A stretch of 64,000 bases of DNA from Micromonospora avicenniae. Lineage in GTDB: Bacteria; Actinomycetota; Actinomycetes; Mycobacteriales; Micromonosporaceae. The notes under the pieces were generated by a model that was not told the DNA's origin, made no database searches, and saw only the letters and a list, made by a program, of their open reading frames with translations. How positions within the stretch are numbered: the first letter of the stretch is position 1; each line of letters starts with the position of its first letter. This document shows, one piece after another, positions 50,730 to 59,763 of this stretch. The DNA lies in the NCBI RefSeq assembly GCF_900156065.1, contig NZ_FTNF01000026.1, positions 1 through 64,000 of the forward strand, given 5' to 3'. The position numbers were made by a program, and so were the translations under genes.

Positions 50730-51956
50730 ATGACCGAGATCGCGGAGCTACCGTTCGAGGAGTACGCCGCCGAGTCCGCTGTCCTGGGTGTGTATCGGCA
50801 GGTGTTCGCTGTCTTGGCGCGAGAAGCGAACGGGATGGTCGACGACGCCGGGTTGGTTCGTGTCGATGAGCTGATTCTGAGCGCGTTCGCGGCTGCGGGT
50901 CCGGTCGGGTTGACGGTGGAGCAGGTGGTGGCCGCGTGCGGGGAAGTTCCGGCGCCTGCGGTGCGGCGTCGGTTCGAGGTGCTGCGTTCGTACCGGGCGG
51001 TGGCCAGGGTTAATGAGCGACCGAACGAGATGTTCTACCAGGCGGCGTTCGCGCCGTACGTGATGCTGCTGTTCCTGCGCCGGCTGTCGCGAACCGGCGG
51101 GCTCGGGGAGTTGCACCGAATGTTGTCGATCGCCCGTCTCGCGGTCGACGACGACACGACCACGCTGGAGGAGGCGCGATCGCATCTGCGGGAGATGACG
51201 AACGTGTTCCGCCTCCTCGCGAATCCGATCATGCAGCTGGCGAAGTCTGGGACGATCGAGTCACTGCGAACGCAGGCACAGCCGCTGCTGGGCAACAGCG
51301 AACTGCTCGACCAAGCGACGGCGTATCACAACCAGGCGGTGGAGAAGTGGCCGCAGCTGCTGCCGGAGTGCACCGAGCTGCGGATGGCGCTGGCCGCCTA
51401 CCGGGACGCGGTCACCACGGCGGCACGGCGGTTGATCGATCAGGCCGGAAAGACCCGGGCGTTGGGGTTGCTGCCTGCGGAGCGGTGGCGAAGCTTCGCC
51501 CGCGACGCCGATGTGGATGAGTTGGCTGCTGCGGTTGAGGGACTGCTGTTCGACGCGCCGGACCCGTATTTCACCGCCGATGACCTGCTGGGTGCGGTTG
51601 AGGAAGGCCTTCGGACCGATACAGGGCGGACACCGCCGCCGCGGCCGCGGATCGACGACGACCTGCAGGTCCCGGACCAGGTCGGTGTCGATGTCGAGGC
51701 TGGGCGGCTTGCCGCGCGTGCGGAGGACCTCCTCGCCGGCCGTGACGAGGTCACCGTCGCTGAGCTGCTCGCTGCGGCAGGGGATTGGCGGGCGGGTCGG
51801 CGAGTTTTGTCGGACCTGACCGCGATCGGGCTACGGCCGGAGTTGCCGTACACGCTGACGTGGGGTGACGGGCTGAGGATCGACGTTGCCGGGGACCTGA
51901 CGTGGGTCACCGACGGCCGGTTCCGGCGGCAGAAGCCGGTGGAGGTGCCAGCGTGA
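50730..51956 (+). CDS. Wadjet-like JetA (kleisin-like) subunit
   Basis: 408 residues. N-terminal winged-helix-like segments (LAREANGMVDDAGLVRVDEL, VGLTVEQVVAACGEVPAPAVRRRFEVLRSYRAV) and a long helical middle (LEEARSHLREMTNVFRLLANPIMQLAKSGTIESLRTQA) and a C-terminal winged-helix-like domain (YFTADDLLGAVEEGL onwards) fit a kleisin of the MukF/JetA kind. It is the first gene of an operon with an SMC ATPase and a DUF2399 TOPRIM protein, which fixes its role. In Wadjet, JetA bridges the SMC dimer. ATG 50730; the stop overlaps the next gene (GTGA). No exact family was recognised. Confidence 0.7.
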   Translation: MTEIAELPFEEYAAESAVLGVYRQVFAVLAREANGMVDDAGLVRVDELILSAFAAAGPVGLTVEQVVAACGEVPAPAVRRRFEVLRSYRAVARVNERPNEMFYQAAFAPYVMLLFLRRLSRTGGLGELHRMLSIARLAVDDDTTTLEEARSHLREMTNVFRLLANPIMQLAKSGTIESLRTQAQPLLGNSELLDQATAYHNQAVEKWPQLLPECTELRMALAAYRDAVTTAARRLIDQAGKTRALGLLPAERWRSFARDADVDELAAAVEGLLFDAPDPYFTADDLLGAVEEGLRTDTGRTPPPRPRIDDDLQVPDQVGVDVEAGRLAARAEDLLAGRDEVTVAELLAAAGDWRAGRRVLSDLTAIGLRPELPYTLTWGDGLRIDVAGDLTWVTDGRFRRQKPVEVPA

Positions 51957-52501
51957 ACGAGCGGGATACCGCAGTGTGGTGGGCGAAGGTTCGCTCCGGG
52001 GGCCCGCAGCGGGCCTCGGCGGGCAGCCCGTCACCGACAGGGATGCGGCGGCTGATCGAAGCGGACGCGCAATCGGTTTGGCTACTGCCGAACATTCCGT
52101 CCAGCGCAGGCCCGCAGGTTCTCGCCGAGTACCGGCAGCAGGCGGTGACGCTGCAGGACGCCGCCGGCACACTACGGGTTCTCGCCGCCTGCCTGCGCTG
52201 CTGCTGGCCCGATCCCGGGACGGATCCGTGGCCAGGCCGGCCAGCGGACCTCGCACACGTCGATCGGGTCCTGGAGCAGCTCACCCCGGGCCGGGACCAG
52301 AGAAGTCGACAGCGGCTGCTGACCGCCGCCCTGCGCAGGCTGGAAGCCGCCCGTTGGGTGCTTCAAACCGCGGGGAGGGTGCGGCTGGGGCCGCGAATCG
52401 CGACGTGGGGGCCGCTGGAGCTGTCCACGGTTCGGGAGCTGTGGCGGATGATCCCCTACTCGGACCCTGATATACGGCCGCAGAGACAGGAGGCGCGGTG
52501 A
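51953..52501 (+). CDS. Extra subunit of the Wadjet-like operon, unknown
   Basis: 182 residues, Trp- and Arg-rich, no known motif (MNERDTAVWWAKVRSG, LPNIPSSAGPQVLAEYRQQAV, LAACLRCCWPDPGTDPWPG, LEAARWVLQTAGRVRLG). The last 40 residues look like a winged helix (LRRLEAARWVLQTAGRVRLGPRIATWG). Start GTG 51953 overlaps JetA, and its stop overlaps the next start, so it is made in step with the complex. Classical Wadjet has four proteins; this is an additional one between the JetA- and JetB-like genes. It may be a second MukE-like or kleisin-associated subunit. Confidence 0.65.
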   Translation: MNERDTAVWWAKVRSGGPQRASAGSPSPTGMRRLIEADAQSVWLLPNIPSSAGPQVLAEYRQQAVTLQDAAGTLRVLAACLRCCWPDPGTDPWPGRPADLAHVDRVLEQLTPGRDQRSRQRLLTAALRRLEAARWVLQTAGRVRLGPRIATWGPLELSTVRELWRMIPYSDPDIRPQRQEAR

Positions 52502-53163
52502 GCAGCGACCAGAACCGGCTGTTCGAATCCGTGCTGGCCACGTTGACAGACCGGCAGCGGGAGCACGTCGAAGCGGCGTACGCGCTGCTGGAACACAGCC
52601 GAGAACCGGTCCACCGGCAGGAACTGCTCGCGTTGCAGGACCCGACAAGCCGGGACCGGCTGGAGCAGTTGCTGCGCCGCACCGGTCGGGTCCTCGTTCA
52701 GGTCGACGGGCTGCGGTTCACCTCCGGGTACGACGATGCTGTTGCCATGCAGTTGACCGGTAGCGGTTGGCAGCCGCTGACCGTGGTCGAACGGGCTGTG
52801 CTCGTACTCGTGCTCATCTACTCGGTCGCGATCCCGCGCAGCGAGGAACGCCTCGCGCAGGACGTGTGGACGAGCCCCTATCCGACGGCGGAGGAGGACA
52901 TCCTGCGAGCCAGCAAGGCTCCGGCAGTCGCGGCGAAGGCGGCGTTGAGCAAACTCGTCGCGTGCGGCCTGCTCGGCCGGGTCCGTGACCGCGTCGACGC
53001 CGACGGTGGGTACGTGCCCGGTCCGCAACTTCTGCGGCTGACCCCTGCCGCGCGGGAGCGGCTACAAGACCAGCTGATCCTCGCCGCCGCCCCGAACCAT
53101 CCGCTCGCTGCCGTAATCCGCGAGCGTCGTAACCGCACCAACAGCAGGGAGACTCCTCGTTGA
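52498..53163 (+). CDS. Wadjet-like JetB (MukE-like) subunit
   Basis: 221 residues with tandem winged-helix character: LTDRQREHVEAAYALLEHSREPVHRQELLAL, LEQLLRRTGRVLVQVDG, then VVERAVLVLVLIYSVAIPRSEERLAQDVW and AAKAALSKLVACGLLGRVRD with LLRLTPAARERL. MukE/JetB proteins bind the kleisin and DNA, and lie between JetA and JetC. Start GTG 52498 overlaps the upstream stop; the stop overlaps the TTG start of the SMC gene. Identification rests on size, fold pattern and gene order rather than on a recognised Pfam family. Confidence 0.7.
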   Translation: MSSDQNRLFESVLATLTDRQREHVEAAYALLEHSREPVHRQELLALQDPTSRDRLEQLLRRTGRVLVQVDGLRFTSGYDDAVAMQLTGSGWQPLTVVERAVLVLVLIYSVAIPRSEERLAQDVWTSPYPTAEEDILRASKAPAVAAKAALSKLVACGLLGRVRDRVDADGGYVPGPQLLRLTPAARERLQDQLILAAAPNHPLAAVIRERRNRTNSRETPR

Positions 53164-56100
53164 CGGCACCAGGCAGCATCCTCGACGACGACGGCCTCAC
53201 TGACATCGTCGGGCCTCGAGTCCTCGCCGGCATCCAAATGATCAACATCTCGCGGTTGTCGACCCACCCCGTCCCGATCACGTCCCGAGGCCTGATCACC
53301 ATCGCGGGACAGGGCCCATCGGACTCCAACGGTGCCGGGAAGTCGTCATTCATCGCCGGGCTCAGCCTGCTGCACGCCGACGACCAATGGCGCCTGCAGT
53401 CAGGTGCGCAGGCCGCCGCTGAGCTGCTGTTCACCGCAGAGCTAGCCGGGCAGGAAGTCGTGCACGCCAACGCCGACCACGGCTACATCATCGGCGTGTT
53501 CGTCCCGCCGGACAGCCACACGGTCGCCGAGATCGAGGCGGACGCGTTGACGGCGTGGTTGCGGATCAACCGGCAGGCGCCGCACGTCGAGCTGCGCTGG
53601 AAGCCGCAGCTGCACGTCGCGTACGGCGACACGGAGAACGACCGCGCCGCCAGTGCCGACCAGCTGTGGGACAAACTGCAGCCCAGCAACGGCCGCACGA
53701 ACATCCGCGCGAACAAGCTCGCCCGCACGTTGTACGGCAGGACGGTGCGGTGCGTGTCGTTCCTGTCGACGTCAGTGCGGGCCAGCGCGACCGCGAACCT
53801 GCTCGCCCAGCCGCTGAACGAACTGACCCCGGAACGGATCTTCGACGCGATCGGTGCGTTGACCGGCCTGAACAGGGAGATCGACGACGAACAGAAGGCC
53901 CGACAGAAGGAGTACCAGCACGCGGTCGACGCCCAGCGCGCGCAGGACGAGTACGACGAGTGGAACAGGCGGGTCACCGTCACCGAGGACATGATCCACG
54001 CTCGCGAAGAAGCCCGCACGTTGAAAGCCGACGCATATGACAGCTGGAGGTCGCGGTGCGCACGCTACCTCATCGACGGGATCGCCGCGGACGACGACCT
54101 GGCCCACGACATCGGCCAGCTTGAAACCCGGCGCGAAGAACTCGAAGCGAGCATCGAGATCGCCGACGGCAACCTGGAGCGGCTCACCGACGATAAGACG
54201 TTCGAGGTCAGCTATCGCCAGCGAGTGAAGGCGTACGAGGAGGCCCAAGCCGCCGCAAAAGACCTGCAGGACCGTGAGAACCGCAACGTCGCGCAGATCG
54301 ACCTGCTTTCCAGCCGGCTCCGTGCGCTGAGGGAGACCGCAGCGGCTGCGGACGGGCGGACGCTGCCCGAAGCCGAGCAGGAACTCCGCGAAGCAGTCAC
54401 CGTTATCCAGACCGCACAGCGGAAAAAGGGTGTCACCGAACAGGCCGTCCAGCAGGCACGCGAGGCTCTGGCTGCGGCAGAACGTGGCGAGGACGTCGCG
54501 GTGGCCCAGGTCCAGAAGCTGCGCAGCCACGGCATTAGGGCGGTTCCGCTCGTGGACGCGATCACACTGATCGAGCAGCAGCGGCCCCTGTGGGAGGCGC
54601 GACTGCTGCCGTACCGGCACGCGGTCGTTGTCACCGACGCGGCTGAGGCGATGAAGGTGCTCACGGCCGTGCCCGGCTCGTTGCTGGTCGAAGCGGACCG
54701 CGACGGGGAGCCCGGCGGCCGAGACCTGCCCGCTTCCGCAGACGCGACCATGACCGTGAGCCGGTTCCTGACCGCGCTGCGCGACCGTGCCGACGACGGC
54801 ACCGGTCTGATCGACACGACCGCCGGGGTGCACGGCATCGCCGGGTTCGCCGAAGCGATGACTGGCCGCGCCGGCCGGATCCAGGCCGCTCGCGGCGCCC
54901 TCGAAGGTGCGTCCGCCGACGATCGGACCGCTGACGCCGGCCTTCAGATTGCCGAGCGTGGGCGGGCACGTGCCGCCGAACGCGTCGCGGCAGCCAAGGC
55001 TGCTCTCGAAGCGGACGACCTCGATAGTCAGGTCCGGAAGCTGCGGAAGGAGAACACGCAGCTCAGTGACGAGCTGGCCAAGCTCGCCGGGCCGATCGCC
55101 CAGGCCAAGGCGGCGTACGAGACCGCGCTGGGGGAGAAGAACGCCCGCGACGAGCGGATCGCGGCGGCGAGGGCGCAGCTAGAAGCGTTGCGCCGGGAGC
55201 TGGAGCAAAACCGGAAGACATGGCGGGAAAAGACTGAGGCGCGGGCGGCGTTGGACTTGCCGCGCCGGCATGAGGCGTGGGCGGGAACCGTCGCGTCAGC
55301 GGAACAGCACCTGCTCACCCTCACCGAGCAGGAGCAGCAACGCGCCACCGCAGAGTGGGACGACCTGTGCGCCTTGCAGACCGATAAGCTCCACCGCGCG
55401 TGCTTCCCGCCTGGGACCCCGGATGACGCGCTTCCAGAGGAACTGAAGGTCGTTGACCAGCAGCGCCGCGACCGTAGGCTGGCTGCCCACATCCGCCTTA
55501 TCCCTCAAGTACTTCGGATCATCGGCACGCACCTCGACGACCTCGAAGACATCGACCGGCAGCAACTCGACCAGATCAAGAACGACCGGGCCAACCTCAC
55601 CCGCACGCTGCACAGCGCTCAAGAACACTTGAGAGAGGCACGGTTGGCCTCCACAGCTCTGCGCGCCACCCTGGCGAAGGCCATCAAAGCGAAGCTGAAG
55701 CAGGTATCCGACGAGTTCAACAATCTCGACCAGGCATACGGGGGGTACGGCGCCGGCCTCGACTACCCCGAGCCGGAACCGCCGACCGACCCGCAAAAGC
55801 CGTGGCAGTGGACGGTCACCCCACGTTGGCGACGCGGCGAGGGGAAACCCCTGTCGTCGTACCGGCTACGCGGCAACACCGCACAGATGGACGACAAAGC
55901 CGTCAAACTCGTCTGCGCCGCCGCGCTCGCCGGATCCCAGGACCGGCCGCTGCTACTCGTCCTCGACGAACTCGGCCGTAACCTCGGCTCGGCCCACCGC
56001 CGCGACGCGGTGGCCCTGTTCGAGAACATCGGGCGGGACCGCGCCATCAGCGTTGTCGGCGCCCTCCAGGACGATATGGAGCGGTACGCGATCGGCTCTT

Positions 56101-56246
56101 CGAGCCTGTACATCAAGCTGCGGCGAACTTCCGATGCGTACGCGTACAACCAAGCACCCGTCGTCGTCGGCAGCGAGACCGAGGCAGCCCGCGTCGAACT
56201 CCTTACCGAGTGGATGACCTCCTACCGTCCGGAGCCGCAGACGTGA
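53160..56246 (+). CDS. Wadjet-like JetC SMC ATPase
   Basis: 1028 residues. N-terminal Walker A in SNGAGKSS (N57-S63), with the preceding ITIAGQGPSD. Long coiled coils occupy about 245-460 and 560-830 (QLETRREELEASIEIADGNLERL, LRKENTQLSDELAKLAGPIAQAKAAYE), separated by a hinge-like globular part (LPYRHAVVVTDAAEAMKVLTAVPGSLLVEADRDG). The C-terminal head has a signature region LSSYRLRGNTAQMDDKAVKLVCAAAL and Walker B LLLVLDELGRN with D936-E937. It is the loop-extruding motor of a MukB/JetC-like complex. Start TTG 53160 overlaps JetB (TTGA). Confidence 0.88.
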   Translation: MTAPGSILDDDGLTDIVGPRVLAGIQMINISRLSTHPVPITSRGLITIAGQGPSDSNGAGKSSFIAGLSLLHADDQWRLQSGAQAAAELLFTAELAGQEVVHANADHGYIIGVFVPPDSHTVAEIEADALTAWLRINRQAPHVELRWKPQLHVAYGDTENDRAASADQLWDKLQPSNGRTNIRANKLARTLYGRTVRCVSFLSTSVRASATANLLAQPLNELTPERIFDAIGALTGLNREIDDEQKARQKEYQHAVDAQRAQDEYDEWNRRVTVTEDMIHAREEARTLKADAYDSWRSRCARYLIDGIAADDDLAHDIGQLETRREELEASIEIADGNLERLTDDKTFEVSYRQRVKAYEEAQAAAKDLQDRENRNVAQIDLLSSRLRALRETAAAADGRTLPEAEQELREAVTVIQTAQRKKGVTEQAVQQAREALAAAERGEDVAVAQVQKLRSHGIRAVPLVDAITLIEQQRPLWEARLLPYRHAVVVTDAAEAMKVLTAVPGSLLVEADRDGEPGGRDLPASADATMTVSRFLTALRDRADDGTGLIDTTAGVHGIAGFAEAMTGRAGRIQAARGALEGASADDRTADAGLQIAERGRARAAERVAAAKAALEADDLDSQVRKLRKENTQLSDELAKLAGPIAQAKAAYETALGEKNARDERIAAARAQLEALRRELEQNRKTWREKTEARAALDLPRRHEAWAGTVASAEQHLLTLTEQEQQRATAEWDDLCALQTDKLHRACFPPGTPDDALPEELKVVDQQRRDRRLAAHIRLIPQVLRIIGTHLDDLEDIDRQQLDQIKNDRANLTRTLHSAQEHLREARLASTALRATLAKAIKAKLKQVSDEFNNLDQAYGGYGAGLDYPEPEPPTDPQKPWQWTVTPRWRRGEGKPLSSYRLRGNTAQMDDKAVKLVCAAALAGSQDRPLLLVLDELGRNLGSAHRRDAVALFENIGRDRAISVVGALQDDMERYAIGSSSLYIKLRRTSDAYAYNQAPVVVGSETEAARVELLTEWMTSYRPEPQT

Positions 56247-57517
56247 CCACCCCCGACACCGACCAGGACACCGAGATCACCCTCACCTGGATCGACCGGC
56301 CCGGGCTTGTCGCCTATGCGCCGGTACCGGCCAACGGCCGGTACCCCCGCGACAGCCGGAACCGGCCATGCCCACGGACGGCCCGCCTGCGGACCGAAAC
56401 CCCACACCTGCCGCCGCACCGGCCCTCCGGGCTGCTCAGCGACACCGACTGGGCGTGGATGATCCGCAGCGAACACACCTGGCCCCACGTCGCCGCCCGA
56501 CTCGGTACCCAAGCCGAAACGATCGTGCTCACCCTCGCCCGAGCGGGCTGCGTCACCATCGGGTACGACCTCAAAGGCAGCAGCCTCGCACCGACACCCA
56601 AGCGGGTCTACCCGCACCCCGACCTCGCCGCTGCCGAGCAGGACCGGCGCACCGCTCGCCGCGAGCGACGAACCACGCTGCAGTCCCGTGCCGCCGACCT
56701 CGCCGCCGACCTGCGCGACGAATGGCCCGGCGTCGCCCAGGCCCTGCGCGCTACCGATCACCCGGACCGGCTCGGATGGGCAGTCAACGCCGCCGCCGAC
56801 CTAGCGGCCGGCGTCGTCCACGACTCCGTCCGCGCGTTCGTGCAAAACCATGCCGGAAACACCAAGGCGCGCGACGACGTCCAGCGGCTGCTGACCGACC
56901 TCGGGTTCGAACCCGACGCGCTCGCCGCGCTCGGCCTGTCCCGCAGTCCGTACATCGGCATCGGCGGCCCGATCCGGCTACGCACCGGCAACACTCGCGT
57001 CGACCTATCGCCGCTACCTGGACCACACGACATCCGCCTCAGCCAACGTCACTCGATCAACATCGACGTCCGCGCCGGCGCCGGCCCGCTACTCGTCATC
57101 GAGAACCGGCAGGCCGCCGAAACGATCTGCGATATGGACCCGGATCTGCCGGTCATCTGGTGCCATGGCCAGCCACCCGATCTCGTCGTCGAGCTGATCA
57201 CCGAAGCAGCAGCGCAGACCCGGTCGACGCTGATCTGCACCGACGCTGACCTCGGTGGCGTACGGATCGCAGCCCGGATCCGCGACCGCCTCGCCGCAGA
57301 CACGACCGTTCACGTCATCGACGTCGGCGTTGCCGAGCACAAGCCCGGCAGAGCTCTCTCGGCTCACAGTCGCGCTCAGCTAAAAACATTCACGACCAGA
57401 CCGGACCAGATCGGAGCCTTCGCCCGCAGCTGCCTTGACCGCGGCTACGCTATTGAACAGGAAGCAACCGCGAGAATATCTCTGACCGCCGCACTGAACC
57501 GAAGTCCAGGCCACTGA
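56243..57517 (+). CDS. Wadjet-like JetD, DUF2399 TOPRIM nuclease subunit
   Basis: 424 residues. The C-terminal DUF2399/TOPRIM domain carries E287-N in LLVIENRQAAE and D334-A-D336 in ICTDADLGGVRIAARI, followed by HVIDVGVAEHKPGRALSAHS. In Wadjet JetD cleaves plasmid DNA reeled in by the SMC complex, using this TOPRIM site. The N-terminal half is winged-helix-like (WMIRSEHTWPHVAARLGTQAETIVLTLARAGCVTIGYD). Start GTG 56243 overlaps the SMC stop by 4 nt. Last gene of the operon; no hairpin terminator was recognised in the next 200 nt. Confidence 0.85.
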   Translation: MTTPDTDQDTEITLTWIDRPGLVAYAPVPANGRYPRDSRNRPCPRTARLRTETPHLPPHRPSGLLSDTDWAWMIRSEHTWPHVAARLGTQAETIVLTLARAGCVTIGYDLKGSSLAPTPKRVYPHPDLAAAEQDRRTARRERRTTLQSRAADLAADLRDEWPGVAQALRATDHPDRLGWAVNAAADLAAGVVHDSVRAFVQNHAGNTKARDDVQRLLTDLGFEPDALAALGLSRSPYIGIGGPIRLRTGNTRVDLSPLPGPHDIRLSQRHSINIDVRAGAGPLLVIENRQAAETICDMDPDLPVIWCHGQPPDLVVELITEAAAQTRSTLICTDADLGGVRIAARIRDRLAADTTVHVIDVGVAEHKPGRALSAHSRAQLKTFTTRPDQIGAFARSCLDRGYAIEQEATARISLTAALNRSPGH

Positions 57518-57727
57518 GCAAAGGACGAGAACGCCCTGTTCATTGCACACACCGGGCTCAGTATCCAGGCCAGCAGGTGGTGCTGCAGGTCGCTGCCACC
57601 GGTTGCCATCTCAACCTTCGAGAGCGGGACGACTTACGTGACTTGGCGGCGCGGCTGATCTACTGGTGTGCGCCGTGGTGAACCCAGCTTGGTGCTGAGT
57701 CGATGCTCTGTCGATCGGCCCGGGTTA

Positions 57728-58623
57728 AGAACTCCTAACTCTTTGAGCGTTGGAGTCGGCGCCAGCAGATGATGGCGCAGGCGAGGGTGAGGAAGGCTTC
57801 GTGGATGTCGTCGCGGATCTCCCAGCGGATGCGCAGGCGGCGGAACCAGTGCAGCAGGGCGATGGTCTGCTCGACGACCCAGCGTCGGGTGCCGAGCCCG
57901 GAGCCGTGTGGGACGCCGCGTCGGGCGATGACGGGTGTGATGCCGCGGGTGCGTAGCTCGCGGCGGTAGGTGTCGAAGTCGTAGCCGCGATCTGCATAGA
58001 TTCGGTCGGGTCGTTGCCGTGGTCTGCCTCGGATGCCCTTGATCTGGGGGATCTTGTCGACCAGGGGCAGGAGTTGGGTGACGTCGTGGCGGTTGCCGCC
58101 GGTCAGGCTCGCGGCGAGGGGAATGCCGCCCGCATCGGTGATGACGTGGTGTTTCGAGCCTGGCTTGCGGCGGTCGACCGGGCTCGGACCGGTTTTGGGC
58201 CGCCTTTGAGTGCCCGGATGTGGGAACCGTCGATCACCGCCCGGGACATGTCGAGTTGGTCGGCCGCTCTCAGCTTGCCGAGCAAAACCTCATGCAGTCG
58301 TTGCCACACGCCGGCGTCGTTCCAGTCCCGCAGCCTGCGCCAGCACGTCATTCCCGATCCGAACCCGAGTTCCTGGGGTAGGTACTCCCAGGGGATCGCG
58401 GTGTAGAGCACGAACAGGATCCCGCACAGCACCTTGCGATCATCGATGGGCTTTCGGCCCGGGAACCGATGCCGCCTGGGCGGACGGGGCGGCAACAGCG
58501 GTGCGATCTCGGCCCACAACTCGTCCGAGACGATCCACGGCGGCTGCTCACCCCTCCTCACGTTCAGACAGAACGATCCTCACGTCCCGCCCGTTACGCC
58601 CAACATCATTTCGTTAGGACCTC
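57728..58623. mobile_element. IS5-family insertion sequence, copy 1 (896 bp)
   Basis: Ends AGAACTCCTAAC at 57728 and the imperfect complement (GTTAGGACCTC) at 58623, flanked by TTA on both sides (57725-57727 and 58624-58626), a 3-bp target duplication of the TNA type. It differs from copy 2 by one base in the frames compared (A at 58134, G at 61368). The transposase is encoded in two overlapping frames on the minus strand. Confidence 0.85.
57735..58561 (-). CDS. IS5-family transposase, two frames joined by -1 frameshift (copy 1)
   Basis: The first frame starts at GTG 58561 (RRGEQPPWIVSDELWAEIAPLLPP) and reads to the SRAVIDGSHIRALKGGPK segment. The slippery heptamer C-CCA-AAA at 58193-58199 allows a -1 shift into the frame that continues KTGPSPVDRRKPGSKHHVITD... 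and ends at TAG 57735-57737 with CAIICWRRLQRSKS. Domain content after the shift is the standard IS5 catalytic core: D in VIDGSHI, D in YADRGYD and E in RWVVEQTIALLHWFRR. The full product is about 275 residues. A frame drawn at 57725-57997 is only a shadow. Confidence 0.85.
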
Positions 58624-58652
58624 TTAGGCAGATCCGGGCGCTAGTGTTTCGT

Positions 58653-58952
58653 ATGCCCGTGATCGACTTGGACGTACGGCCGGCCATCTCGTCGCCTTCA
58701 CGACGCCCCCGCCGGAGGCTGATCCCCGTTGTGGGGGCGGTGCTGAGTCTTGGGGTCCTTACGGGTGAGCCGACCGGACCGATACGGTTTGACACGCCCG
58801 ATCCGGCGATCGTATGCCGCTCTTCCGCAACTGCGTCAGATCACGTGGCGGCCCCCGACGTGGCGCAGCCTCACCTGGAGGTCGCCATCGATGTTCGTAC
58901 CGGCGATATCGTCTCCATGCGGTGCCGCACGGCGGCTCGCCCGCTGATCTGA
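58653..58952 (+). CDS. Small possibly secreted protein of unknown function
   Basis: 99 residues starting at ATG 58653. A basic region and hydrophobic segment (RRRLIPVVGAVLSLGVLTG) look like a signal peptide or anchor after a 28-residue N-terminus; the rest is soluble and ends VAIDVRTGDIVSMRCRTAARPLI. The start lies only 26 nt from the right TTA of IS copy 1, so the gene's promoter may have been replaced by the insertion. No family recognised. Confidence 0.45.
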   Translation: MPVIDLDVRPAISSPSRRPRRRLIPVVGAVLSLGVLTGEPTGPIRFDTPDPAIVCRSSATASDHVAAPDVAQPHLEVAIDVRTGDIVSMRCRTAARPLI

Positions 58953-59236
58953 CGTCGCGCCCCTCGCTGTGAATTCTTATGCGGCTGTAACACCGGCCCA
59001 GTTCGTGTCATGACTATCAGGATGCGAGACGCCGGGAGGTCGGGGCGCGTGGAACCAGGCAGCATGCCGCGTTCGAGCAGGCGTTCGAATCGAGCTACCA
59101 CCCGGGCTGCGCTATTGCTATCGGCGGATGGGAACCACGAAGCGCGCCCTGGAGCTGACTCAGGAGACCGTTGTCGTTGCGTAGCGTCGGCGTCAGAGCG
59201 CGCCGGATCAGATCGCGCCGTGGCTGTATGGGATCC

Positions 59237-59464
59237 TCATGTCTGGGCAGGTCCGGCATAGCGGTACACCGGCGGGCAGGTCTCCGCTTCGTCGTGGACG
59301 TATTGGTGTTCGATCGGCTGACTGGGATTGTCGGCGACGCCGAGGTAGAAGCCTGCCTGGAGGAGCTGCACGACCTGAGGCAGCGTGCCCGTCTCGTCGA
59401 CCTCGACTGGGGCGAGGCGGCCGTCGATCGGGCCCCCGAGGAACCAGACCTCAACTGCGGGCAT
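59237..59464 (-). CDS. Small protein, second gene of a two-gene minus-strand unit
   Basis: 75 residues (MPAVEVWFLGGPIDGRLAPVEVDETG... YRYAGPAQT). The pattern WFLGGPIDGR and the His-Gln-Tyr-Val stretch with a terminal Y-R-Y-x-G recall small proteins carried by actinophages and integrative elements. The ATG 59464 overlaps the stop of the upstream small membrane protein gene (TGATG). A plus-strand frame covering the same bases has poor composition. Function unknown. Confidence 0.6.
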   Translation of the reverse strand: MPAVEVWFLGGPIDGRLAPVEVDETGTLPQVVQLLQAGFYLGVADNPSQPIEHQYVHDEAETCPPVYRYAGPAQT

Positions 59465-59622
59465 CAGCGGCCTCCCACCGTGGCGCTGATCGCGGTCATC
59501 AGCCCCGCGATCGCGGTGATGAGGCTCGCGACCGCGCTGATCACGCCAGCCACCCGACCAGACGGTTCCAGACGGGCCGGCCTTCCCGCTCGACGTGCCC
59601 CTCGTGCCCGACGCTTGGTCAT
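59464..59622 (-). CDS. Small membrane protein, first gene of a two-gene unit
   Basis: 52 residues. A strongly basic N-terminus (MTKRRARGARRAGRPARLEP) precedes one membrane helix (VAGVISAVASLITAIAGLMTAI). The binding site GGAGGT lies 8 nt upstream of ATG 59622, one of the best in the region. Its stop overlaps the next start. The arrangement (small basic single-helix protein plus small soluble partner) resembles phage or plasmid accessory pairs such as holin-like or toxin-like peptides, but there is no direct evidence of function. Confidence 0.6.
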   Translation of the reverse strand: MTKRRARGARRAGRPARLEPSGRVAGVISAVASLITAIAGLMTAISATVGGR

Positions 59623-59763
59623 GCGCGTACCTCCGACCGGGTGGGATGCCCCGGTGACGCCCAGGGGTACTTCATCAGCAGCCGCGGCGAGCGCGCCAAT
59701 TTGAGAGGCAGCGTCTGCGGATAACTCGTCGGCCTGATGCTCCTGTAACGCAAGCCGGCCTGT

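Noticed and set aside
57725..57997. Separate 90-codon transposase gene at the IS5 3' end
   Set aside because: This frame is Ser/Ala-rich and a shadow; the real transposase continues in another frame after the slip site and stops at 57735-57737.
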